This document shows, one piece after another, positions 42,401-48,873 of a stretch of 64,000 nucleotides of DNA. The notes beneath the pieces were generated by a model. The model saw only the letters and a list, made by a program, of their open reading frames with translations, searched no databases and was not told the DNA's origin. Origin of the DNA: Verrucomicrobiaceae bacterium (GTDB lineage: Bacteria > Verrucomicrobiota > Verrucomicrobiia > Verrucomicrobiales > Verrucomicrobiaceae); assembly GCA_027489965.1 (NCBI GenBank), contig JAIXZA010000175.1:1-64000 (forward strand). The letters are read 5' to 3'. How positions within the stretch are numbered: position 1 is the first letter of the stretch; each line of letters begins with the position of its first letter. Both the position numbers and the translations under genes were made by a program.

Positions 42401-43473
42401 TGACAACAACATCACTCGGTAGCTACACGGTCAAGCTTGTCGGAGCGTTTGCCAATAGCGCTGCTAAGGGTGCCTCGACAGCTTATACGATGACTGGAAA
42501 TTTAGCGGCAGTGGCTCCCCAGATTTCAGGAACTATTGGAGGTCAGTCATTGAGTTTGACCCTGGATCCCGTCACTGGCGAAATGACATCTAAAATTGCT
42601 CCGTTCTTAGATAAAGTTAAGGGATGGCGCACAGGCTGGAATGCTCAGAACAAACCAGCCGATGCACTGGTAGGATACTATAGCATGGCTTTGGATCTGG
42701 TTGATCAGGCTGATAAAGGCCTAGTCTCCATTCCTCAAGGCAGCGGTTTTGCCACTTTCAATGTCAGCCTTGCAGGTGTGATTACCACAGTCGGCAAAAC
42801 GGCTGATGGCGAGACTTTCACCAGCACGAGCTTTCTGAGCAATGCCGGCGATTTTTGGGCGTACAGTCCACTCTATAAAAATGGGGGCAGCATTCTGAGC
42901 TATCAGAGCAGTCAGAGCATTCAAGAGGGGCTGAAGCTTGCTGAAGATACTGAGGGACTCTTTATCAATAACTTTGCCAATGGCGAGCTGACTTGGTTTA
43001 AACCAGCGATCAGTGGTCGAGCCTATCCGGATTCCTTTGGGCCTATCAAGCTGAAGGCAGAGGGTGGTTATCTAGCTCCGGCTAGTAAGGGTAGCCTTGT
43101 GCTGGGATTGCCTGATCCTGGGAACGTTAACTTGAGTTTCACGGATGGTGGACTTGCCAGTTCAGCCATAGATCCTGACATGAGCTTCCCTTTCACTGAC
43201 AGCAATACGATTGACCTCAAGAATGCAATCAATCCAGGCAAGGTCGCTATCACTCTAAACACAGCAACCGGTGCGGTGGCAGGTAGCTTCAATCTGACGG
43301 AACTCACCACGCCGCCCTTGGTTCGGTCCAAAGTGGCTTTCCAAGGTCAAGTCGTGCGATTCAGCAATGGGAGTCATAAAGCCGTGGGTTACTTTATGTT
43401 ACCGCAAATTCCGACTCAGGGACAGGCTGCTGCGGCGACCGCGATTCTTTCTGGCGGCTTCAATCTTCAGTAG
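39403..43473 (+). CDS. Large secreted protein with tandem Ig-like and putative-Ig repeats
   Basis: This 1356-residue protein has an unusual start (KAYPILQKLRR, LLLFQRTPAAQIL, then a hydrophobic stretch at about 46-66). After one putative-Ig module come three tandem Ig-like repeats of about 90 residues encoded at about 39910-40700, each with YQWY or YQWF and SYWVKVTN-type strands. Next lie about four He_PIG repeats at 41278-42310, each with a GGTAPY and LPxGLxL pattern. The final 390 residues form a separate beta-rich domain of the kind seen in other Verrucomicrobial secreted proteins. No catalytic motif is seen. Adhesion or surface display is likely. It follows DUF4266 by 41 bp and precedes yceI by 28 bp. 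Confidence 0.8.
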   Translation: MKAYPILQKLRRLCKRSSTFLLLFQRTPAAQILMPEVNLLSSFAVMDATKIAIATVVGLGAYDSVAGATTLSQVAPSAGSATVPVTSGVALNGLFQVLGSPSQPQSWQVFSGTLPTGLTLTKATGATATLTGTTTQVGDRNVTIRAYRYAGFSGEWVSKAITISVAPNPVITTHPSSTSINSGSSTTLTVIATGVPPPTYQWYQGVSGTTTTPVGTDSASLVTPPLADTTSYWVKVTNSVNTTGANSNAATVTVRQPAAITTHPSSTTINRGQTTTLSVVATGDAPLTYQWFRGASGITTNPVGTNSASFTTPVLLGNADYWVRVTNLANLVGADSAAARVTVLQPAAIITSPVSTTVNYGETATLSVTASGDGTLSYQWYEGASGVTTTPVGTGVSFTTPTLTATTSYWVKVTNEANQTGANSAAATVTVLLVTPAYAHAMSQSAGLFAITERGSATSTYFGWETFNDALDRAVPINDSTPDIGTTSVGANFQTTNAEDHVIENGDLSFASGTLAEQVTVPTSGTVGTEGFTTIVMQIAAIPGTGSFPATITLNSLNGVAPTVVQAVNSAGDGQLWAKWDLPGNQASYVITIMGPDNQANFGFDKVTVDTHFSTTAFLPDSVAATPPTITTSLLASRLIGSSFLQQLAAQGGTAPYRFVVSAGALPSGLALSSAGALSGTPTSAGTSQFTIQLSDANILTATKVFTLATGSAPVISTDSLLAAGNVGSSYSTALAASAGTAPYTWALNSGTLPVGITLSEAGVLSGIPTNVTTSNFTLRLQDALGFTDTKAFSVRMSDLSIVTSSLLTSVRNVAFNQTLVGQGGTAPYTWALGAGALPPGLSLSSLGVLSGKPTLTANASTFTVRLTDDTGFVVTKQFTLPVSPTFVAPVLQPISFPTLTIGASFSYTVTALNYPKTFVITGLPLGLTVAPATGVISGRPLVSGLYNVQVRALNTGGASAAITARLVVRALDKNLVGTFSGTVARDATLNGGLGGSLVVTTTSLGSYTVKLVGAFANSAAKGASTAYTMTGNLAAVAPQISGTIGGQSLSLTLDPVTGEMTSKIAPFLDKVKGWRTGWNAQNKPADALVGYYSMALDLVDQADKGLVSIPQGSGFATFNVSLAGVITTVGKTADGETFTSTSFLSNAGDFWAYSPLYKNGGSILSYQSSQSIQEGLKLAEDTEGLFINNFANGELTWFKPAISGRAYPDSFGPIKLKAEGGYLAPASKGSLVLGLPDPGNVNLSFTDGGLASSAIDPDMSFPFTDSNTIDLKNAINPGKVAITLNTATGAVAGSFNLTELTTPPLVRSKVAFQGQVVRFSNGSHKAVGYFMLPQIPTQGQAAAATAILSGGFNLQ

Positions 43474-43501
43474 TCACACGTCACCTCCTCGCCTTATTTG
43501 C

Positions 43502-44068
43502 ATGATGAAACTCCCCCTCTTGGTTCTCTTGGGTCTAGCCTGTTCCGCTTTTGCTGAAACCACGCAAAGCTGGTCAGGAAAGGCTGACATTACCTTTGAC
43601 GGTACTTCGACGCTTCATGCATGGGGCGGGAAAGTCTCCGCCAAACCCTATGCGACAGAAGTCACTCTTGATGAATCAGGCAAGCCTGCACGAATTAAGG
43701 CTGAGGTGACGGTTGAAGCTGTTAAGATGGATACTGATGAGGCCAAACGTGATGAAAACATGCGTAAGGCCATGAAGGTCACGGATTATCCTTTGATCCG
43801 TGCCAGTATCGACGTCGCTGCGGATAAAATAGCGGCGGATGGCAAAACGCCTACCAAATTGCCAATGACGCTAACGTTGCTTGGTAAACCTCAGCAGGTT
43901 TTAGCAACCATCACGAACTGGAAGCTGACTGGTGGTAAAGCCACCTTTGATCTCGACTTCCCCATCTCGATGAAGGCCAGCGGCATTAGCGTCCCCACGG
44001 TGCTATTATTCATCAAAGTAGGGGATAGCATCAAAGTTCATGCCTCGGTTACATTGACCCAGAATTGA
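43502..44068 (+). CDS. YceI-family periplasmic lipid/quinone-binding-like protein
   Basis: ATG 43502 (a second ATG follows at 43505) gives 188 residues with a signal peptide to about residue 19. The mature part is a single lipocalin-like YceI barrel: ADITFDGTSTLHAWGGKV, MRKAMKVTDYPLIRASI, and the closing strands ISVPTVLLFIKVGDSIKVHASVTLTQN. Characterised YceI proteins hold long polyisoprenoid or isoprenoid-quinone chains in the barrel. The gene ends 5 bp before the type III polyketide synthase, which makes a role in carrying that pathway's long-chain product attractive, though this is inferred. Confidence 0.88.
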   Translation: MMKLPLLVLLGLACSAFAETTQSWSGKADITFDGTSTLHAWGGKVSAKPYATEVTLDESGKPARIKAEVTVEAVKMDTDEAKRDENMRKAMKVTDYPLIRASIDVAADKIAADGKTPTKLPMTLTLLGKPQQVLATITNWKLTGGKATFDLDFPISMKASGISVPTVLLFIKVGDSIKVHASVTLTQN

Positions 44069-44073
44069 TCTTC

Positions 44074-45219
44074 ATGCCGGCTTACATCCACCACATTTCC
44101 ACAGACACACCACCGTTCATTTACAGCAATGAGTTTTCATGCGAACGCATGAAGGGTTGGGTTACGGAGCCTCGCGCTAAACGCATGGTCGAGATGATTT
44201 ATGAGCGGACGGGGATTGAGACCCGGTACAGCGTGATTGATGATTTCACCAAAGAGGACGGAGATCTGTTTCGCACCCTGCCAGATGGCACAATCAATTC
44301 GCCCACCACAGGCCAGCGAAACGCTCTTTATGCCAAAGCCTCACGCGAACTGGCGGTGAAGCTTGCGCAGAAGACGCTCGCCGAGTGTCCGCAATTTGCT
44401 AAAGAGGAGATCACTCATGTTGTCTTTGCTTCCTGCACGGGCTTTGCGAATCCGGGACCGGATTACCACATCATCCGTGATCTGGGTTTGAATGAAAATG
44501 TCGAGCGTTACACCATCGGCTTTATGGGCTGTTATGCGGCTTTTCCAGCCATGCGCATGGCTGCGCAGTTTTGTGAGGCCAATCCAAAGGCGGTGGTGCT
44601 GGTGATGTGTCTAGAACTTTGCACCCTGCATCTTCAAGTCAGTGACAAGCCAGAGAGTATCGTGGCCAATGCCCTGTTTGCAGATGGGGCAGCCGCAGCA
44701 ATCATGAGTGCGCGTGAACCTGTGGGAGATCGGCCTTTTTACCGAGTGCAGGGCTTTCATTCAGCGCTGGTTCCATCCAGTGAAGCCCACATGGCTTGGG
44801 ACATCGGAGATCATGGATTCAATATGGTTCTGTCTGCCTATGTGCCCGATCTCATCGGTAGCAATATTCGTGAGATGCTCGGTGGTATCCTCGCCAAGCG
44901 TGAGATGCAGATCAGCGATATCGACGAATGGGCGATTCATCCAGGTGGGCGCGCCATTCTCGATCAGGTGGAGCAGCACCTGTCTTTGCCGCCAGAGGCT
45001 TTGGAGATTTCTCGAGGTGTTTTGCGTGATTATGGGAACATGAGCAGTCCGACAGTGATGTTTGTTCTTAAAGGCATGCTTGAGGAGGCGGAAACAGATC
45101 ACGCCATGACTTGCGCCATTGCCTTTGGTCCTGGGCTCACGGTAGAGACTGCCGTCTTCGAGCGCTGTGGAGTTACGACTTCTGTTCCAAAGAAATTGAA
45201 AGCTCAGCTGACTGCATGA
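44074..45219 (+). CDS. Type III polyketide synthase (chalcone-synthase-like)
   Basis: ATG 44074 gives 381 residues, the usual length. The catalytic triad is intact: Cys153 in FMGCYAAFP, His289 in AIHPGGRAIL, and Asn322 in DYGNMSSPTV. SCTGFANPGPDYHI and VLVMCLELCTLHLQ are typical of bacterial type III enzymes. It should extend an acyl starter with malonyl-CoA and cyclise the chain to a resorcinol, pyrone or related ring. The next gene overlaps it by 4 bp, and an acyl carrier protein and ketoacyl synthase lie downstream, pointing to a long-chain fatty acyl starter delivered by an ACP. Confidence 0.95.
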   Translation: MPAYIHHISTDTPPFIYSNEFSCERMKGWVTEPRAKRMVEMIYERTGIETRYSVIDDFTKEDGDLFRTLPDGTINSPTTGQRNALYAKASRELAVKLAQKTLAECPQFAKEEITHVVFASCTGFANPGPDYHIIRDLGLNENVERYTIGFMGCYAAFPAMRMAAQFCEANPKAVVLVMCLELCTLHLQVSDKPESIVANALFADGAAAAIMSAREPVGDRPFYRVQGFHSALVPSSEAHMAWDIGDHGFNMVLSAYVPDLIGSNIREMLGGILAKREMQISDIDEWAIHPGGRAILDQVEQHLSLPPEALEISRGVLRDYGNMSSPTVMFVLKGMLEEAETDHAMTCAIAFGPGLTVETAVFERCGVTTSVPKKLKAQLTA

Positions 45220-46385
45220 AGCCAGATTTTGACGTGCTCATTGTTGGCGGTGGCCCCGTGGGGCTGTTGCTGGCTTGCTTGCTCAAGAACAAGGGCATGA
45301 CCTTTCGTGTCTTGGAAAAGCGCACACAGCCCATTCCCCACTCTGCGGCGATTGGGATCACGCCTCCATCGCTGAAGATCTTAAATAAGCTTGGTTTAAC
45401 GGAGGAGTTTATCGCCGCCGGATTAAAGGTGCGCGACTGTTTTGTACACGGCCAGAGTGGCAAACTCGGTTGCATGACGTTCCGTGAGATTCCTGATCCC
45501 CATCGTTTTGTCCTGGCTCTGCCTCAAGTGATGACCATTGCTCTTTTGCAGAAGCATCTCGGCACTGAGTCGATTGAATCAGGCTGCGAGGTGACGGAAG
45601 TCAACCAAGCTACGGATCACTGCAAGCTGCGTGCTCAAGGACGTGAATGGACGGCTCGATATGTCGTGGCTTGTGATGGCTGGCGTAGCCCTGTGCGCGA
45701 TTGGATTGGGATGAAGGCACCGGGTCACAGTTATGACTTACATTTTGTCATGGGTGATTTTATCGATCGGACGCCATTCGGCGATGAAGCTCATCTCTTT
45801 TTCACAGCGACAGGTTCGGTGGAATCCTTCCCGCTACCTGGCGGGAAAAGACGTTGGGTCGTGCAAACAGACAGCCGGCTTGATAATCCTCCAGTGGGTT
45901 TGGTCAGTGAACTGACACGTCAGCGAACAGGCATAGAGCTGCCCGTTGAGGATCAGGCAAATGAGAGTGTGTTTTCCCCACGTCGGTTCAATTGCGACCG
46001 CTATTACGATGGCCGTATCATTTTATGCGGGGATGCAGCTCATGGCATGAGCCCGATCGGCGGTCAGGGCATGAATACAGGTTTCGCGGATGCTGAATTT
46101 CTGGCCGAAATCTTAGTACAGCCTGATCCCTCGGTTCTCCTGCCGGCCTACAATCGGTTTCGACGTAAAGCAGCCGCCACAGCCATCTTCCGTGCAGAAT
46201 GGGGCATGTGGTTGGGTACATGGCGCGGGAAGTCGTTGTCGATATTGAGAGATCTCATGCTTCGATTCTTACTCAGCCAAGGTTTCATTAGCAGACACAT
46301 GGGTTCATTTTATGCGATGCTGACGATTCCCTTCAACACCCTGGATCGCGTCCCCCAGGCTAGCTTGAAACCACAAACTCTTTGA
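45216..46385 (+). CDS. FAD-dependent aromatic monooxygenase (UbiH/PHBH-like)
   Basis: ATG 45216 overlaps the polyketide synthase stop and gives 389 residues. It opens with a Rossmann dinucleotide motif (VLIVGGGPVG, residues 8-17) and carries the second FAD motif GDAAHGMSPIGGQGMNTG with the conserved Asp. This is the group A flavoprotein monooxygenase pattern (PF01494). The likely reaction is ring hydroxylation of the polyketide product, turning a resorcinol towards a hydroquinone or quinone. In Streptomyces griseus the SrsC flavoprotein plays that part in phenolic lipid synthesis. The methyltransferase follows after 3 bp. Confidence 0.92.
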   Translation: MKPDFDVLIVGGGPVGLLLACLLKNKGMTFRVLEKRTQPIPHSAAIGITPPSLKILNKLGLTEEFIAAGLKVRDCFVHGQSGKLGCMTFREIPDPHRFVLALPQVMTIALLQKHLGTESIESGCEVTEVNQATDHCKLRAQGREWTARYVVACDGWRSPVRDWIGMKAPGHSYDLHFVMGDFIDRTPFGDEAHLFFTATGSVESFPLPGGKRRWVVQTDSRLDNPPVGLVSELTRQRTGIELPVEDQANESVFSPRRFNCDRYYDGRIILCGDAAHGMSPIGGQGMNTGFADAEFLAEILVQPDPSVLLPAYNRFRRKAAATAIFRAEWGMWLGTWRGKSLSILRDLMLRFLLSQGFISRHMGSFYAMLTIPFNTLDRVPQASLKPQTL

Positions 46386-46388
46386 TTC

Positions 46389-47237
46389 ATGACTTCCACG
46401 AAAGACTACATACCTACCATTGATGGCGCCGCCTCCCATTACGACGACCTGGATCAGTTTTACCGCGAAATCTGGGGAGAACACGTGCACCACGGTGTCT
46501 GGTTCACAGGCAAAGAATCCGATACTGAAGCGGCAGAGAATCTGGTGAAGATGGTTGCCGAGCTTGGCCAGACGGGTGTGGGCACCGAGGTCTGCGACAT
46601 TGGCTGTGGCTATGGTGCCACGGCAAAGATTCTAGCCCAGAGATATGGTGCCAATGTCACAGGCATGACCATTTCTGCCGTTCAACTGGCCTATGCTCAG
46701 AAGCATAACAGTGTTTCAGGAAAGACCCATTTCATGCTGCGTGACTGGTATGAGAACCAACTGCCTGAGAATCGTTTTGATGTCGTTCAGACCGTTGAAA
46801 GTTTGGAACATATGCCTGATCTGCCGACTTTTTTTCGCGAGTGTTACCGTGTCATGAAACCTGGTGGCCGATTGGTGGCAGCGGCTTGGATGTCATGTGA
46901 AAACCCTGATCCGTTTGCTAAACGATACTTCATTGACACCATCACTTGTGAAACAGAAATCGCAGGCGTCAGACCTGAGAGCGAATTCCGCGCCGCTGCT
47001 GAAGCAGCTGGTTTCACGAATTATCAATTCAAGGATTATGCTCCGCAAGTGAAGCGAACCTGGCCTCTCTGTGCCATGCGTGCCGTGAAAGGCATTCTTA
47101 CCAAGTCACATTATCGGCGCTTTCTATTCAGCTCCAAAAATCCAAACCGTATCTTTGCCCTTACGCTCTTCCGCATCTGGTTGGCTTATGAACTAGGCAT
47201 TCAGCGCTACGGAGTTTTCAGTGCCGAGAAGGTTTGA
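46389..47237 (+). CDS. SAM-dependent methyltransferase, tocopherol-methyltransferase-like
   Basis: The 282-residue class I methyltransferase has motif I VCDIGCGYGATAK (about 68-80). N-terminally it carries YDDLDQFYREIWGEHVHHGVW, which resembles the start of gamma-tocopherol and related quinol methyltransferases, where the HHG segment is highly conserved. VQTVESLEHMPD and YRVMKPGGRL are the later motifs. Ring C- or O-methylation of the aromatic polyketide is the best guess. It lies 3 bp after the monooxygenase and 29 bp before the ACP. Sterol or cyclopropane-type methylation is the alternative. Confidence 0.85.
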   Translation: MTSTKDYIPTIDGAASHYDDLDQFYREIWGEHVHHGVWFTGKESDTEAAENLVKMVAELGQTGVGTEVCDIGCGYGATAKILAQRYGANVTGMTISAVQLAYAQKHNSVSGKTHFMLRDWYENQLPENRFDVVQTVESLEHMPDLPTFFRECYRVMKPGGRLVAAAWMSCENPDPFAKRYFIDTITCETEIAGVRPESEFRAAAEAAGFTNYQFKDYAPQVKRTWPLCAMRAVKGILTKSHYRRFLFSSKNPNRIFALTLFRIWLAYELGIQRYGVFSAEKV

Positions 47238-47266
47238 ATTAACTGCAAAGTTGATTACACACAGTC

Positions 47267-47620
47267 ATGCCAATCACCGAAGAACGAAAACTAGAGATCG
47301 CCAAATCCCTGAAACGATGCAGCGACGAGACTTTAGAGGCGGCCCTGCGCTTTGAGGAGTCCCGAGATCTTGCTGAACTGCCAGCGATTATATTGGGTGT
47401 TTTGGCACGAGATGCCGCCAATCCAAAGCCGGAAGGTGTGGCGGCTGCCACAGACGAATGCCGACTCATGGAGGACATCGGTATGGACTCTTTTGGCATG
47501 ATTGAAGTGGTCATGACGGCCGAGGAAGTGCTGGGCATCACGGTAGCCAATCAAGAGATGAATGACATTCGGACACTCGGTCAGCTAAAAGCTTTTTTAC
47601 GCACCAAGTTGGCCGCATGA
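47267..47620 (+). CDS. Dedicated acyl carrier protein
   Basis: This 117-residue protein is longer than a normal ACP because of an N-terminal extension of about 45 residues. The carrier core has the phosphopantetheine site GMDSFGM, with Ser75 as the attachment residue, and helix III MTAEEVLGITV. It overlaps the ketoacyl synthase gene by 4 bp. It probably carries a growing or finished fatty acyl chain for handover to the type III synthase rather than serving bulk fatty acid synthesis. Confidence 0.92.
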   Translation: MPITEERKLEIAKSLKRCSDETLEAALRFEESRDLAELPAIILGVLARDAANPKPEGVAAATDECRLMEDIGMDSFGMIEVVMTAEEVLGITVANQEMNDIRTLGQLKAFLRTKLAA

Positions 47621-48873
47621 ACCGTGTCGTTGTCACCGGCCTTGGCTTTATCTCAAGTATTGGGAATAACCGTGCAGCCGTCTTAGACAGTTTAAGGGAG
47701 GGGCGTAGCGGTATTGAATTCATGCCTGAGTTGGCAGCGATGAATGATCGCGTGAAGCTAGCTGGAACAGTGAAGGGATTTCACTTTCCTACCTCTGATC
47801 CACTGGACTGGTCATTTCCGGAGAATGTACAGTTTAGCCGCACTCAGCTGCGGACAATGATCCCGAATGCAGTCTATTCCGTCGCAGCGATGGAGGAGGC
47901 CATCAGTGATGCTCAGCTAGATCCGACGCTTGTTTCATCACCAGAAACCGGACTCTACTGTGCTTCAGCAGGTTCAGCTTGGCTGACGCATTTGGCGATT
48001 GAATCAGTGCTGACTCGTGGGCCTGCGCGCACTTCTGCGCCTACCGTTGTGACTGGAATGCCGAATTCGCTGCATCTGAATCTCACGGCACGATTCGCCA
48101 TCAAAGGAGCATCGGTGGCTTTTAATAGTGCCTGTGCTTCTTCATCGCATGCTTTAGGCAGCGCTTGTGATTTAATCCGACTGGGTCGGCAAAAGATCAT
48201 GTTTGTGGTGGGGGCTGAGGATTGTCATCCGTATAACATTTTACCTTTTGCCTCACTCAGGGCCCTTAGCTCACAGAGCGATCCTGCCTTGGCTCCGCGA
48301 CCCTTTGATGTGAGTCGAGATGGTTTTGTTATCACTGGTGGAAGTGCTGTGCTGGTGCTCGAAGATGCTGATCATGCTGCAGCGCGTGGAGCCAATATTT
48401 ACGCCGAAGTCAAAGGCTGGGGGCAAGCTTCGGATGGTTATGATGTGGTGGCACCAGATCCAACAGGCAACGGACTGGTGCGTGCGATGAACCATGCATT
48501 TAAAGATAGTCATCTCAGTGCCTCGGACATCGATTACATCAATGCTCATGCAACGGCTACTACTGCAGGGGACCTTGCGGAATTGAATGCGCTAAAGGCG
48601 GTTTTTAATGGTAATGCCCAACCCAAAGTGAGTAGCACGAAGGCTCTTACCGGACATGGTTTGAGTTTGGCGGGTGCTTTAGAGGCCGGTATCTGTTGTC
48701 TGGCTTTGAAGGAAGGTTTCATGCCTGCCAATGGGAAGGTCGATCAACTTGATCCTGCCTGTGAAGGCGTATCGATCCTCACGGTCCGATCCGATGAGGC
48801 GCCAAGGATCGCCATGAGTCATTCCAGCGGATTCGGCGGGGCAAACGTGGCTTTGATTTTTGAGGCTATTTGA
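47617..48873 (+). CDS. Beta-ketoacyl-ACP synthase (FabF-like)
   Basis: The 418-residue condensing enzyme has the intact KAS II triad: Cys173 in FNSACASSSHAL, His311 in INAHATATTAGD and His347 in TKALTGHGLS. The closing SHSSGFGGANVALIF is the family signature. It should extend acyl-ACP with malonyl-ACP. Paired with its own ACP and the type III synthase, it fits supply of a long-chain starter, as ArsA/ArsD do for alkylresorcinols in Azotobacter, although the enzyme type differs. It ends in an 8-bp convergent overlap with the RND gene. Confidence 0.92.
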   Translation: MNRVVVTGLGFISSIGNNRAAVLDSLREGRSGIEFMPELAAMNDRVKLAGTVKGFHFPTSDPLDWSFPENVQFSRTQLRTMIPNAVYSVAAMEEAISDAQLDPTLVSSPETGLYCASAGSAWLTHLAIESVLTRGPARTSAPTVVTGMPNSLHLNLTARFAIKGASVAFNSACASSSHALGSACDLIRLGRQKIMFVVGAEDCHPYNILPFASLRALSSQSDPALAPRPFDVSRDGFVITGGSAVLVLEDADHAAARGANIYAEVKGWGQASDGYDVVAPDPTGNGLVRAMNHAFKDSHLSASDIDYINAHATATTAGDLAELNALKAVFNGNAQPKVSSTKALTGHGLSLAGALEAGICCLALKEGFMPANGKVDQLDPACEGVSILTVRSDEAPRIAMSHSSGFGGANVALIFEAI

